The notes below the pieces were generated by a model. That model did not search any database. It was not told where the DNA came from and saw only the letters and a program-made list of their open reading frames with translations. This document shows, in pieces, positions 56,501 through 64,000 of a stretch of 64,000 nt of DNA; position 1 is the first letter of the stretch, and the number at the start of each line of letters is the position of its first letter. The translations under genes were made by a program, and so were the position numbers. Location: NCBI RefSeq assembly GCF_900103875.1, contig NZ_LT629705.1:1626501-1690500 (forward strand). The letters run 5' to 3'. This DNA is from Pseudomonas arsenicoxydans. GTDB lineage: Bacteria; Pseudomonadota; Gammaproteobacteria; Pseudomonadales; Pseudomonadaceae.

Positions 56501-57320
56501 GCAGGCCATAAACCAGTAAGTCCGACCAGAAGGTTCGATGATCCAGGACATTGCCGACCCAATGCTCCTGAATGGCATTGACTTCACTTGGGGTCATATC
56601 CGCCAGGACTTTATCGAGGATGCCAACCAGTAGCTTGTTGTCAGGGGGCACGGCCATTGCCAGCTGATAGCGATAGGGCGTTTCGCCGCTGACGTACAGG
56701 CCCTCGAGCTTGAGCTGACGCAGACTCCAGACGCTGGAGGCGAGATCTCCCACAACAGCGTCCACTTCATCGGTAGCCAGCGCCTGCAAGGCCGAGCTGA
56801 CATTGGGCATCGCCACCAGATTCAGGTCGGGGTGGTGCGTGCGCAACAGCTCATGGGGCGCATAGTTTTCTACCACGGCGATCTTCAACCCGTACAAGTC
56901 TTCAAGTTTGCGCGGTTGCGGGCCTCCGACATGGGCGAGGATGACGATCGGAAAGTCCAGGTAGGGACGGGTAAACGACAGGTACGACTGGCGCTCCGGA
57001 GTCGACATGATGCCCGGAAGGATGTCGAGTTTGCCTTGTTTGGCCTGCTGCAAGACTTCGGTCCAGCTGATCGGCTCGATGGGTGTCAGCTTGATGGCCA
57101 ACCGTTGACGGATAACGTTGATGTAGTCCGCTGCCAGGCCCTGGTAGCGACCTTGATCGTCGCGAAACTCAAACGGCGGCCAGGATGCATCGACACCCAG
57201 GCGCAAGTCCGGGTGAACCTTCAGCCAGCCACGTTCTTCGTCGGTGAGAGTCAGCGCGCCAGCCGTTGCGGTCCAGGTCATCAGCGACAGCAAAAAAAGC
57301 ACGGACGGCAATATGGGCAT
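53574..57320 (-). CDS. rmcA: RmcA-type PAS-GGDEF-EAL c-di-GMP regulator with periplasmic sensor
   Basis: Membrane protein of 1248 residues that controls c-di-GMP. A signal/membrane segment (1-23) precedes a periplasmic SBP_bac_3 (Venus-flytrap) domain (about 24-265). A membrane helix follows (about 268-292), then several PAS domains (about 305-815) including SEYHYRGLVESLSAIAWEA and VFQQCPDILVIARLSDGCLL. GGDEF carries the intact RLGGDEFIILLPG, and EAL the intact VGAEALIRWHHP with downstream FGTGYSSLSYLK. In P. aeruginosa, RmcA (PA0575, next to rpoD) mainly breaks down c-di-GMP in response to redox. Domain order and position agree. The periplasmic ligand is unknown. Confidence 0.9.
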   Translation of the reverse strand: MPILPSVLFLLSLMTWTATAGALTLTDEERGWLKVHPDLRLGVDASWPPFEFRDDQGRYQGLAADYINVIRQRLAIKLTPIEPISWTEVLQQAKQGKLDILPGIMSTPERQSYLSFTRPYLDFPIVILAHVGGPQPRKLEDLYGLKIAVVENYAPHELLRTHHPDLNLVAMPNVSSALQALATDEVDAVVGDLASSVWSLRQLKLEGLYVSGETPYRYQLAMAVPPDNKLLVGILDKVLADMTPSEVNAIQEHWVGNVLDHRTFWSDLLVYGLPGLLFLIIMLAVVIRINRRLSSEIARRVDLEQELRSSEYHYRGLVESLSAIAWEARMSDYTYSYVSPHAEALLGYPLSHWLIPGFWRNIIHPADLTRAQTFCDHEVLAGRDYSLDYRVITADGRCLWVRDIVSLIEHGHEPVLRGLMIDISDAKRTEEALRLSEQKFASVFQQCPDILVIARLSDGCLLEVNKAFEEQIGLKAEDVIGQTATDLNIWGIPGVGPGLLQRLQAGSIRNLEMPFRRNNGQVFTGLISAEPFDLDTTPALVVVVRDISQLKETQQQLQTSEEKFAKAFHASPDGLLLSRQSDGLLLEVNEGFSRITGFNSAMSVDRSALELGIWVNLNERKQMLDLLHRDGFVRDFTCHIRRSDGQIRLCEVSSRPLPIGDEDCMLTIARDITERHMMQEKLQQAATVFESTAEGVLITDTQQHISAVNRAFTEITGYSESEALGHTPRLLASGLHDSAFYAAMWHQLTAEGHWQGEISNRRKNGELYPSWLTISAVRNREKFITHFVAVFADISSLKHAQAKLDYQAHHDPLTGLPNRTLFESRLLTALNTQQENGGQGAVLFLDLDRFKHINDSLGHPVGDLLLKGIAVRLKEQLRDIDTVARLGGDEFIILLPGLQQSSDADNIATKLLNCFAAPFQAGEHEFFISASIGTSLYPRDGCDVATLVKNADAAMYRSKAKGRNRVESYTRDLTAQASERVALEHELRRAMERNELVLYYQPKISLDDHRLVGAEALIRWHHPTFGAVPPEHFIPLAEENGMILQIGDWVLETACRQMYEWNQVYESVGPLSVNLAGAQLRQPNLLGRIEQLLNDHGLAPGFLQLEITENFIMSQAEEALAVLHQLKHLGVQLAIDDFGTGYSSLSYLKRLPLDILKIDQSFVRGLPDDPHDAAIVRAIIALGRSMQFTVIAEGVETLAQQQFLAEEGCEQIQGYIVSLPLPPDEFAATFLRIAVSDFSDSTAEKPSL

Positions 57321-57410
57321 AACCGGTCTCGTTATGGCTCGGGGGAATGTTTCGAGTGTAGACCGGCAATACGGCGGGGGAGAGTTGCGGGGGATTTAAT
57401 CTGCATAAAG

Positions 57411-57439
57411 CAAAACCCCCGGCCTGGGCCGGGGGGTTT
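57411..57439 (-). terminator. Terminator after rpoD
   Basis: On the minus strand: CCCCCCGGCCCAGGCCGGGGG followed by TTTTG, downstream of the rpoD stop. Confidence 0.85.
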
Positions 57440-57443
57440 GTGA

Positions 57444-59291
<1,848 letters not shown>

Positions 59292-59358
59292 AACACCCTA
59301 TCCACTGAAGGTCTTGGCGGGCAAAAAACAAGCCGAGGATTATACCTGAGCTATGACC

Positions 59359-61338
59359 TCACGCGCCAGTTGAGGTCGGGGTTGATACAGCCATATTGCG
59401 TTTTAATAGGTCGCGCATCTGATTTGCTATCTGATTTGCTTCCTCCGCGGTCAGTCCTGGCTGCCTTGCTTTTCTGATTAATGCTTCCAGGCTATCCGTG
59501 TGTTGAGAGGCCGATAGCCTAGTAATGGTGTCTAAAAACTGTTGTTCAAGGTTGTCGCCCGCAATCAGCCATTCCTTTTCCGCCAACGCCTTGAGCAAAC
59601 GCCCCTGTTCGGTCCCGTGCCAGCGGGCCATTAACTGGATTGAGTTTAGCTTAGGATTTTTTTGCACTGCCTCGATCAGCGCGACTAGCAGCTGAGCGTA
59701 GGTATTGCTTTCGTTGGCGAAGTGGTTGGCGGTTTCGACCTTGCCAGCCAGGTCTGGATGATGGATCAGGGTGCGCAGCGCAATCAGGGTCGGGGCTTCC
59801 ACTGCAATCGGCGTGCGTGGGGCGCCCGGTTGATCGCGATCGCCGCCGCGCTTGCCATTTTTGTCCCATGGCTTCTTGTCCCACTTCTTGCCGCCGGCGC
59901 CGGGTTTTTTCGGTGTCCATTCCTGCTGCGGCACATACATCTCTTGTGCCTGCGGCTGATGGTAGTCGCTGTAATCCGGCATGGCGTCGTAATCGACGCC
60001 CGGGTCGTAGGTCGGCGGTGCATCCTGAGGCGCGCTTTGCACCAGTTGGCTCACGGCTTCACCGCTGAGCCCGGTAATCTCGGTCAGGCGCTGACGCATG
60101 AGGATGCGCAGGTTCGCGCCCGGGACTTTGTCGATAAGCGGCGCGGCGAGGGTGGCCATATGGGCCTTGCCTTCGAGCGAGCGCGGATCGGATTCTTCCG
60201 TCAGCTGCTGAAAGAAATAATCCGCCAATGGCTGGGCGTGCTGGTTGATTCGCGCGCGGAAAGCGTCAGTGCCTTCGGAGCGGACCAGTGTGTCCGGGTC
60301 TTCGCCTTCAGGCAGGAACAGAAAGCGTGCGCGCCGTCCGTCTTGCAGGCACGGCAGCGTAGCCTCCAGTGCTCGCCATGCGGCGTTGCGGCCAGCCTGG
60401 TCGCCATCGAAGCAGAACAGTACGTTGGGCACGACACGAAACAGTCGTTTCATGTGTTCTTCGCTGGTGGCGGTGCCCAAGGTCGCGACAGCGTTGCGCA
60501 GGCCTTGCTGGGCGAGGGCGATGACGTCCATATAGCCTTCGACGACAATGATTTCGTCGAGGTTGCGATTGTTTTTTCGCGCTTCATACAGGCCGTAGAG
60601 CTCCTGGCCTTTATGGAATACCGGGGTTTCCGGTGAGTTCAGATATTTCGGCTTATCGTCGCCCAGAACCCGGCCGCCGAAAGCGATGATGCGCCCGCGG
60701 CTGTCACGGATAGGGAACATCACGCGATCGCGGAAGCGGTCATAGCGTTTGCCGGTTTCGGCGTTCTCGATCAGCAGGCCGGCATCGACCATGGCTTTCT
60801 GTTGCAGGGTGTCGCTGCTCAGATGCTTGAACAGATTGTCCCAGCCGGGCGGGGCGAAGCCGAGGCCGAAGTCCCGGGCGATTTCGCCGGTCAATCCGCG
60901 ACCTTTCAGGTAGTCCACGGCGGCTTTGCGCGATGGATGGCTTTTCAGCGCCTGACGGTAAAAGTCGGCAGCTGCGGTGAGCAGCGGATACAGCGGCGAA
61001 TCGGTCGGCTGGCGCGGTTTGTGCGGCCGGCCGCTTTCTTCGCGGGGTATTTCCATGCCGGCGGCTTTGGCCAGTTCTTCGACAGCCTGGACGAAATCCA
61101 GGTTGTCGTGGTCCATCATGAAGCCGAGGGCGTTGCCGCCAGCGCCGCAGCCGAAGCAATAGTAGAACTGCTTGTCGGGGCTTACGCTGAAGGACGGGGT
61201 TTTCTCTTTGTGAAACGGGCAGCAGGCGGTGTAGTTCTTGCCGGCCTTTTTCATTTGCAGGCGAGAGCTGACCACATCGACGATGTCGGTGCGGTTCAGA
61301 AGGTCGTCAATGAAGCTCTGGGGAATTAGCCCGGCCAT
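59359..61338 (-). CDS. dnaG: DNA primase
   Basis: Primase of 659 residues that synthesises RNA primers for replication. The N-terminal zinc finger is CCPFHKEKTPSFSVSP with CFGCGAGG (about 39-65). The TOPRIM domain (about 258-340) contains IVVEGYMDVIALAQ and FCFDGDQAGRNAAWRAL. A low-complexity linker (about 460-510, GAGGKKWDKKPWDKNGKRGG) precedes the DnaB-binding C-terminal domain. Between rpsU and rpoD, as usual. Confidence 0.98.
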   Translation of the reverse strand: MAGLIPQSFIDDLLNRTDIVDVVSSRLQMKKAGKNYTACCPFHKEKTPSFSVSPDKQFYYCFGCGAGGNALGFMMDHDNLDFVQAVEELAKAAGMEIPREESGRPHKPRQPTDSPLYPLLTAAADFYRQALKSHPSRKAAVDYLKGRGLTGEIARDFGLGFAPPGWDNLFKHLSSDTLQQKAMVDAGLLIENAETGKRYDRFRDRVMFPIRDSRGRIIAFGGRVLGDDKPKYLNSPETPVFHKGQELYGLYEARKNNRNLDEIIVVEGYMDVIALAQQGLRNAVATLGTATSEEHMKRLFRVVPNVLFCFDGDQAGRNAAWRALEATLPCLQDGRRARFLFLPEGEDPDTLVRSEGTDAFRARINQHAQPLADYFFQQLTEESDPRSLEGKAHMATLAAPLIDKVPGANLRILMRQRLTEITGLSGEAVSQLVQSAPQDAPPTYDPGVDYDAMPDYSDYHQPQAQEMYVPQQEWTPKKPGAGGKKWDKKPWDKNGKRGGDRDQPGAPRTPIAVEAPTLIALRTLIHHPDLAGKVETANHFANESNTYAQLLVALIEAVQKNPKLNSIQLMARWHGTEQGRLLKALAEKEWLIAGDNLEQQFLDTITRLSASQHTDSLEALIRKARQPGLTAEEANQIANQMRDLLKRNMAVSTPTSTGA

Positions 61339-61819
61339 GGCGTTCTCGTCATCTGCGCTGAAATGGACCTGAAACGAAGGGCGGCCGAACGCGGGTCGTT
61401 GTTTGAGGCGCGCAAAATGTGCGGCTCGACCGGTGTCGTCTGCTTAATCGCTGTCGGGAAGTGTATCTGCCGAAAATCCACTGACGTTAGTACCAATCAG
61501 TATTCGACTATGTGAAAGTATTGCGCTTAACTCCGCTGCGGCCAGTCGATAGCCTCGGATAGCTCATAAGCGGGCACGCAAGAAGGTGCCTTGGGCTGAT
61601 CGTCGTGAGAGGAATCAGTGGGTGTGCTCGTCAGTAGCCTTGGAAGGCTCGTCAGAAAAGACGTGCACCGCTGGCAAAAGAGCCAGGTCTGACGCTGTGA
61701 AGCGGTTTGTCTCGGTCGCGTCTGCGGCTTTGACGGTGAAGCATCAAGCGTACTCCGCAAATGCCATTAGCCCGGCTGAGGGCCGGGCTTGGCAGAAGCT
61801 TGCTACGAACGTCTGTGTA
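61339..61819. other. dnaG-rpsU intergenic region without a yqeY gene
   Basis: About 480 bp. In P. aeruginosa a GatB/YqeY-family gene stands between rpsU and dnaG. Here no frame with YqeY motifs is visible; the short open frame at 61527-61760 is not recognised. A hairpin after rpsU (61769-61789) lies in it. Confidence 0.6.
61769..61789 (-). terminator. Hairpin after rpsU
   Basis: AGCCCGGC-CCTCA-GCCGGGCT on the minus strand, with no strong T-run; probably an attenuator between rpsU and dnaG. Confidence 0.55.
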
Positions 61820-62035
61820 TTAGTACAGACGAACGGCGCGGCGCTGTTCGCGCTGTACTTTCTTGGCGTGACGCTTAACAGCGGCTGCTGCTTTACGTTT
61901 ACGCTCAGAAGTAGGCTTCTCGTAGAATTCGCGGCTACGAACTTCAGCCAGTACACCGGCTTTTTCGCAGGAGCGCTTGAAACGACGCAGAGCTACGTCG
62001 AAGGGTTCGTTCTCTTTTACTTTGACGGCTGGCAT
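61820..62035 (-). CDS. rpsU: 30S ribosomal protein bS21
   Basis: A 71-residue basic small-subunit protein. It begins [20 protein letters not shown], with the C-terminal Lys/Arg-rich helix [20 protein letters not shown]. First gene of the rpsU-dnaG-rpoD operon. Divergent from tsaD across 200 bp containing both promoters. Confidence 0.98.
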
Positions 62036-62234
62036 CCAGAGCTACCTTCATTCATTACCGGGGTCAACATCCTCGTGGCAAAAGAGCACTTGAAGACGTC
62101 GGTTTTTAAGGGTTGCGGATGTTAACCCCTCATCGCTCGGAATGCAAAGCCTCTGATCGAAAACCGCTAGTCGGGGCATCACGCGGCGACTATTATGCGC
62201 GCCTTCGAATTCAGCCTAAACAAGGCGTAAACCC

Positions 62235-63260
62235 ATGCTAGTACTGGGATTAGAAACCTCTTGCGACGAAACCGGTGTCGCACTTTACGACAGTGAACGC
62301 GGCCTGTTGGCCGATGCGCTGTTCAGCCAGATCGACCTGCACCGCGCCTATGGCGGTGTGGTGCCGGAGCTGGCCTCGCGCGACCACGTCAAGCGCATGC
62401 TGCCCTTGATCCGTCAGGTGTTGGCCGAGGCCGACTGTGTGCCGACCGAGATCGACGCCATCGCTTATACCGCGGGTCCCGGCCTGGTCGGCGCATTGCT
62501 GGTGGGGGCGTCCTGTGCCCAGGCACTGGCCTTTGCCTGGGGCATTCCGGCTCTCGGCGTACACCACATGGAAGGCCATTTGTTGGCGCCGATGCTGGAG
62601 CCGCAACCGCCCGAATTCCCGTTCGTCGCTTTGTTGGTGTCGGGTGGTCATACACAGCTTGTTCAGGTCGATGGTATCGGCCACTACACGTTGTTGGGCG
62701 AGACCCTCGACGACGCCGCCGGTGAAGCATTCGACAAGACTGCGAAGATGATGGGGCTCAATTATCCGGGTGGTCCGGAGATCGCCAAGCTGGCACAGCA
62801 GGGCGTTGCCGGACGTTTCACTTTTCCGCGTCCGATGTGCGACCGTCCGGGCTTGGCGTTCAGCTTCAGCGGCTTGAAAACCTTTGCCCTGAACACTTGG
62901 CAGCAGAGCGTCAGCGCCGGGGACGACAGCGAGCAAGCCCGTTGCGACATCTCGCTGGCGTTCCAGGAGGCCGTGGTGGAGACTTTGACCATCAAGTGCA
63001 AGCGAGCCCTGAAACAGGCGGGCATGAAGCGTCTGGTGATCGCTGGGGGCGTTAGCGCCAACAAGGCACTGCGTGCGTCCCTGGAGAAAATGCTCGGCGA
63101 CATGAAGGGCGATGTGTTTTATGCCCGTCCGGAATTCTGCACCGACAATGGCGCAATGATTGCGTTTGCCGGTTGCCAGCGCCTACAGGCCGGTCAGCAC
63201 GAAAGCTTGGCAATCAGTGTGCAGGCGCGTTGGCCGATGGAGCAGTTGTCGGCGCTGTGA
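62235..63260 (+). CDS. tsaD: tRNA N6-adenosine threonylcarbamoyltransferase
   Basis: A 341-residue ASKHA-fold enzyme of the t6A tRNA modification pathway. The N-terminal [15 protein letters not shown], metal-binding HHMEGHL (about 111-117), and [10 protein letters not shown] and [13 protein letters not shown] nucleotide motifs are present. Divergent from rpsU, convergent with plsY. Confidence 0.97.
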   Translation: MLVLGLETSCDETGVALYDSERGLLADALFSQIDLHRAYGGVVPELASRDHVKRMLPLIRQVLAEADCVPTEIDAIAYTAGPGLVGALLVGASCAQALAFAWGIPALGVHHMEGHLLAPMLEPQPPEFPFVALLVSGGHTQLVQVDGIGHYTLLGETLDDAAGEAFDKTAKMMGLNYPGGPEIAKLAQQGVAGRFTFPRPMCDRPGLAFSFSGLKTFALNTWQQSVSAGDDSEQARCDISLAFQEAVVETLTIKCKRALKQAGMKRLVIAGGVSANKALRASLEKMLGDMKGDVFYARPEFCTDNGAMIAFAGCQRLQAGQHESLAISVQARWPMEQLSAL

Positions 63261-63283
63261 TGAGCGGCACTCGCGTGCCGGAT

Positions 63284-63853
63284 TCAAAAATGCCGTTCGC
63301 GCCCGGCAAACAGGTCGCGTAGATTGCCGCGATGGCGCCATACAATCAGCCCTGTAAGTGCGCTCATGGGCAACAGGGCTGCGGGTTCCTGCCAGGCCAG
63401 CAGCGGCAGGGTCAGTGGCGTTGCGATCAACGCGGCCAATGAGCTGGTGCGGGTCAGGTAGAACGTCAGCATCCAGGCACAGACCGCCAGCAGGGCCGCG
63501 GGCGGGTAGAGTCCCAGCAACATGCCGGCCGCGGTGGCGACACCCTTGCCACCGCGAAAGCGGAAGTACAGTGGAAACAGGTGGCCGATGACGGCGCAGA
63601 TGCCGATCCAGGCCTGCTCCTGCAGCGAAAGCCCGGCAAGACCTGCGATCAGCACCGGCAAAAGGCCTTTGAACAGGTCGCCGAGTAAAGTCAGGACGGC
63701 GAGTTTTTTGCCGGCCAGGCGCAACATATTGGTGGCGCCGGCATTGCCCGAGCCACTCATTCGCGGATCGGGGTTACCGGTCAGGCGGCTGAGCAAAATG
63801 GCGAAGGACAGCGAGCCGAGCAGGTAGGCGAGGGTCGCCAATAACCAAAACAT
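63284..63853 (-). CDS. plsY: Glycerol-3-phosphate acyltransferase PlsY
   Basis: A 189-residue integral inner-membrane enzyme that transfers acyl groups from acyl-phosphate to glycerol-3-phosphate in phospholipid synthesis. Signature segments are [20 protein letters not shown] (with TNMLR following), [19 protein letters not shown] and [12 protein letters not shown]. It is convergent with tsaD and divergent from folB. Confidence 0.96.
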   Translation of the reverse strand: MFWLLATLAYLLGSLSFAILLSRLTGNPDPRMSGSGNAGATNMLRLAGKKLAVLTLLGDLFKGLLPVLIAGLAGLSLQEQAWIGICAVIGHLFPLYFRFRGGKGVATAAGMLLGLYPPAALLAVCAWMLTFYLTRTSSLAALIATPLTLPLLAWQEPAALLPMSALTGLIVWRHRGNLRDLFAGRERHF

Positions 63854-63927
63854 GCTAACTATTCCGGGCGAGGACGCCCTGATTCTAACGGCGCATTGCG
63901 CCCTTGTCGTGCAGCGGAGAAAAGTGC

Positions 63928-64000
63928 TTGGACAGAGTGTTTATCGAGGGCCTGGAAGTCGACACCGTGATTGGTGCCTATGACTGGGAACGAGGCATCC
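63928..64000 (+). CDS. folB: Dihydroneopterin aldolase, 5' end only
   Basis: Only the first 24 codons are in the window, reading from a TTG at 63928 with GGAG upstream: [20 protein letters not shown], typical of FolB, which cleaves dihydroneopterin in folate synthesis. The order plsY-folB is conserved in Pseudomonas. Confidence 0.88.
   Translation, partial: MDRVFIEGLEVDTVIGAYDWERGI

Noticed and set aside
61527..61760. 77-codon frame in the dnaG-rpsU gap as a degenerate yqeY
   Set aside because: The translation shows no YqeY motifs in any frame that I could check by eye.

Overview
The window is a chromosomal segment of a Pseudomonas of the fluorescens group. The evidence is GC-rich coding sequence, REP-type palindromes, the gene order bioB-F-H-C-D / acyl-CoA dehydrogenases / rsmY / pqq / rpoD-dnaG-rpsU (which follows, with insertions, the PA0500-PA0582 stretch of P. 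aeruginosa as I remember it), and a davB-davA lysine pair next to pqq as in P. putida. There is no prophage, CRISPR array or rRNA operon. One tRNA is present.

Layout. 1-3.7 kb: an iron cell-surface-signalling unit (ECF sigma, FecR-type anti-sigma, TonB-dependent siderophore receptor cut by the left edge). 3.9-7.4 kb: a DnaQ-like exonuclease overlapping a cNMP/CBS/DUF294 protein, then a receiver-only response regulator. 7.4-16.8 kb: housekeeping genes (glcB, gcvR-like, rarD, srkA, PhoX-type phosphatase, modE, comF). 16.8-21.9 kb: the biotin operon bioBFHCD and a small flagellar-rod-like protein. 22.1-34.3 kb: three paralogous 600-residue acyl-CoA dehydrogenases. The first two are separated by a 6.5 kb block with a cysteine-rich secreted protein of unknown function, a divergent large dihaem peroxidase and a membrane GGDEF protein. 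34.35-34.56 kb: the Gac/Rsm small RNA rsmY with a perfect GacA box. 34.6-38.1 kb: a LysR regulator, a class III aminotransferase-fold protein without the PLP lysine, a toxin-antitoxin pair with its operator, and a 52-residue Pmp3-family protein. 38.2-45.9 kb: pqqF-A-B-C-D-E plus an S9 peptidase. 46-49.1 kb: davA, davB and an Lrp-type regulator. 49.3-51.7 kb: a membrane PQQ-dependent dehydrogenase with an in-frame TAG near its expected start. 51.8-53.3 kb: an orphan M41-like HEXXH protein and a second toxin-antitoxin pair. 53.5-64 kb: tRNA(CAU), rmcA, rpoD, dnaG, rpsU, tsaD, plsY and the start of folB.

How the genes fit together. PQQ made by the pqq operon would serve the neighbouring membrane dehydrogenase, and the dav genes feed lysine into 5-aminovalerate. 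The acyl-CoA dehydrogenases look like a fatty-acid degradation set; the first carries a PsrA-like operator and the third a perfect 19-bp palindrome. RsmY titrates RsmA/RsmE proteins under GacA control. The least explained part is the secreted protein/dihaem peroxidase pair with its AT-rich 1.1 kb divergent promoter region, which interrupts an otherwise conserved locus. This is the best candidate for an undescribed extracytoplasmic redox system.
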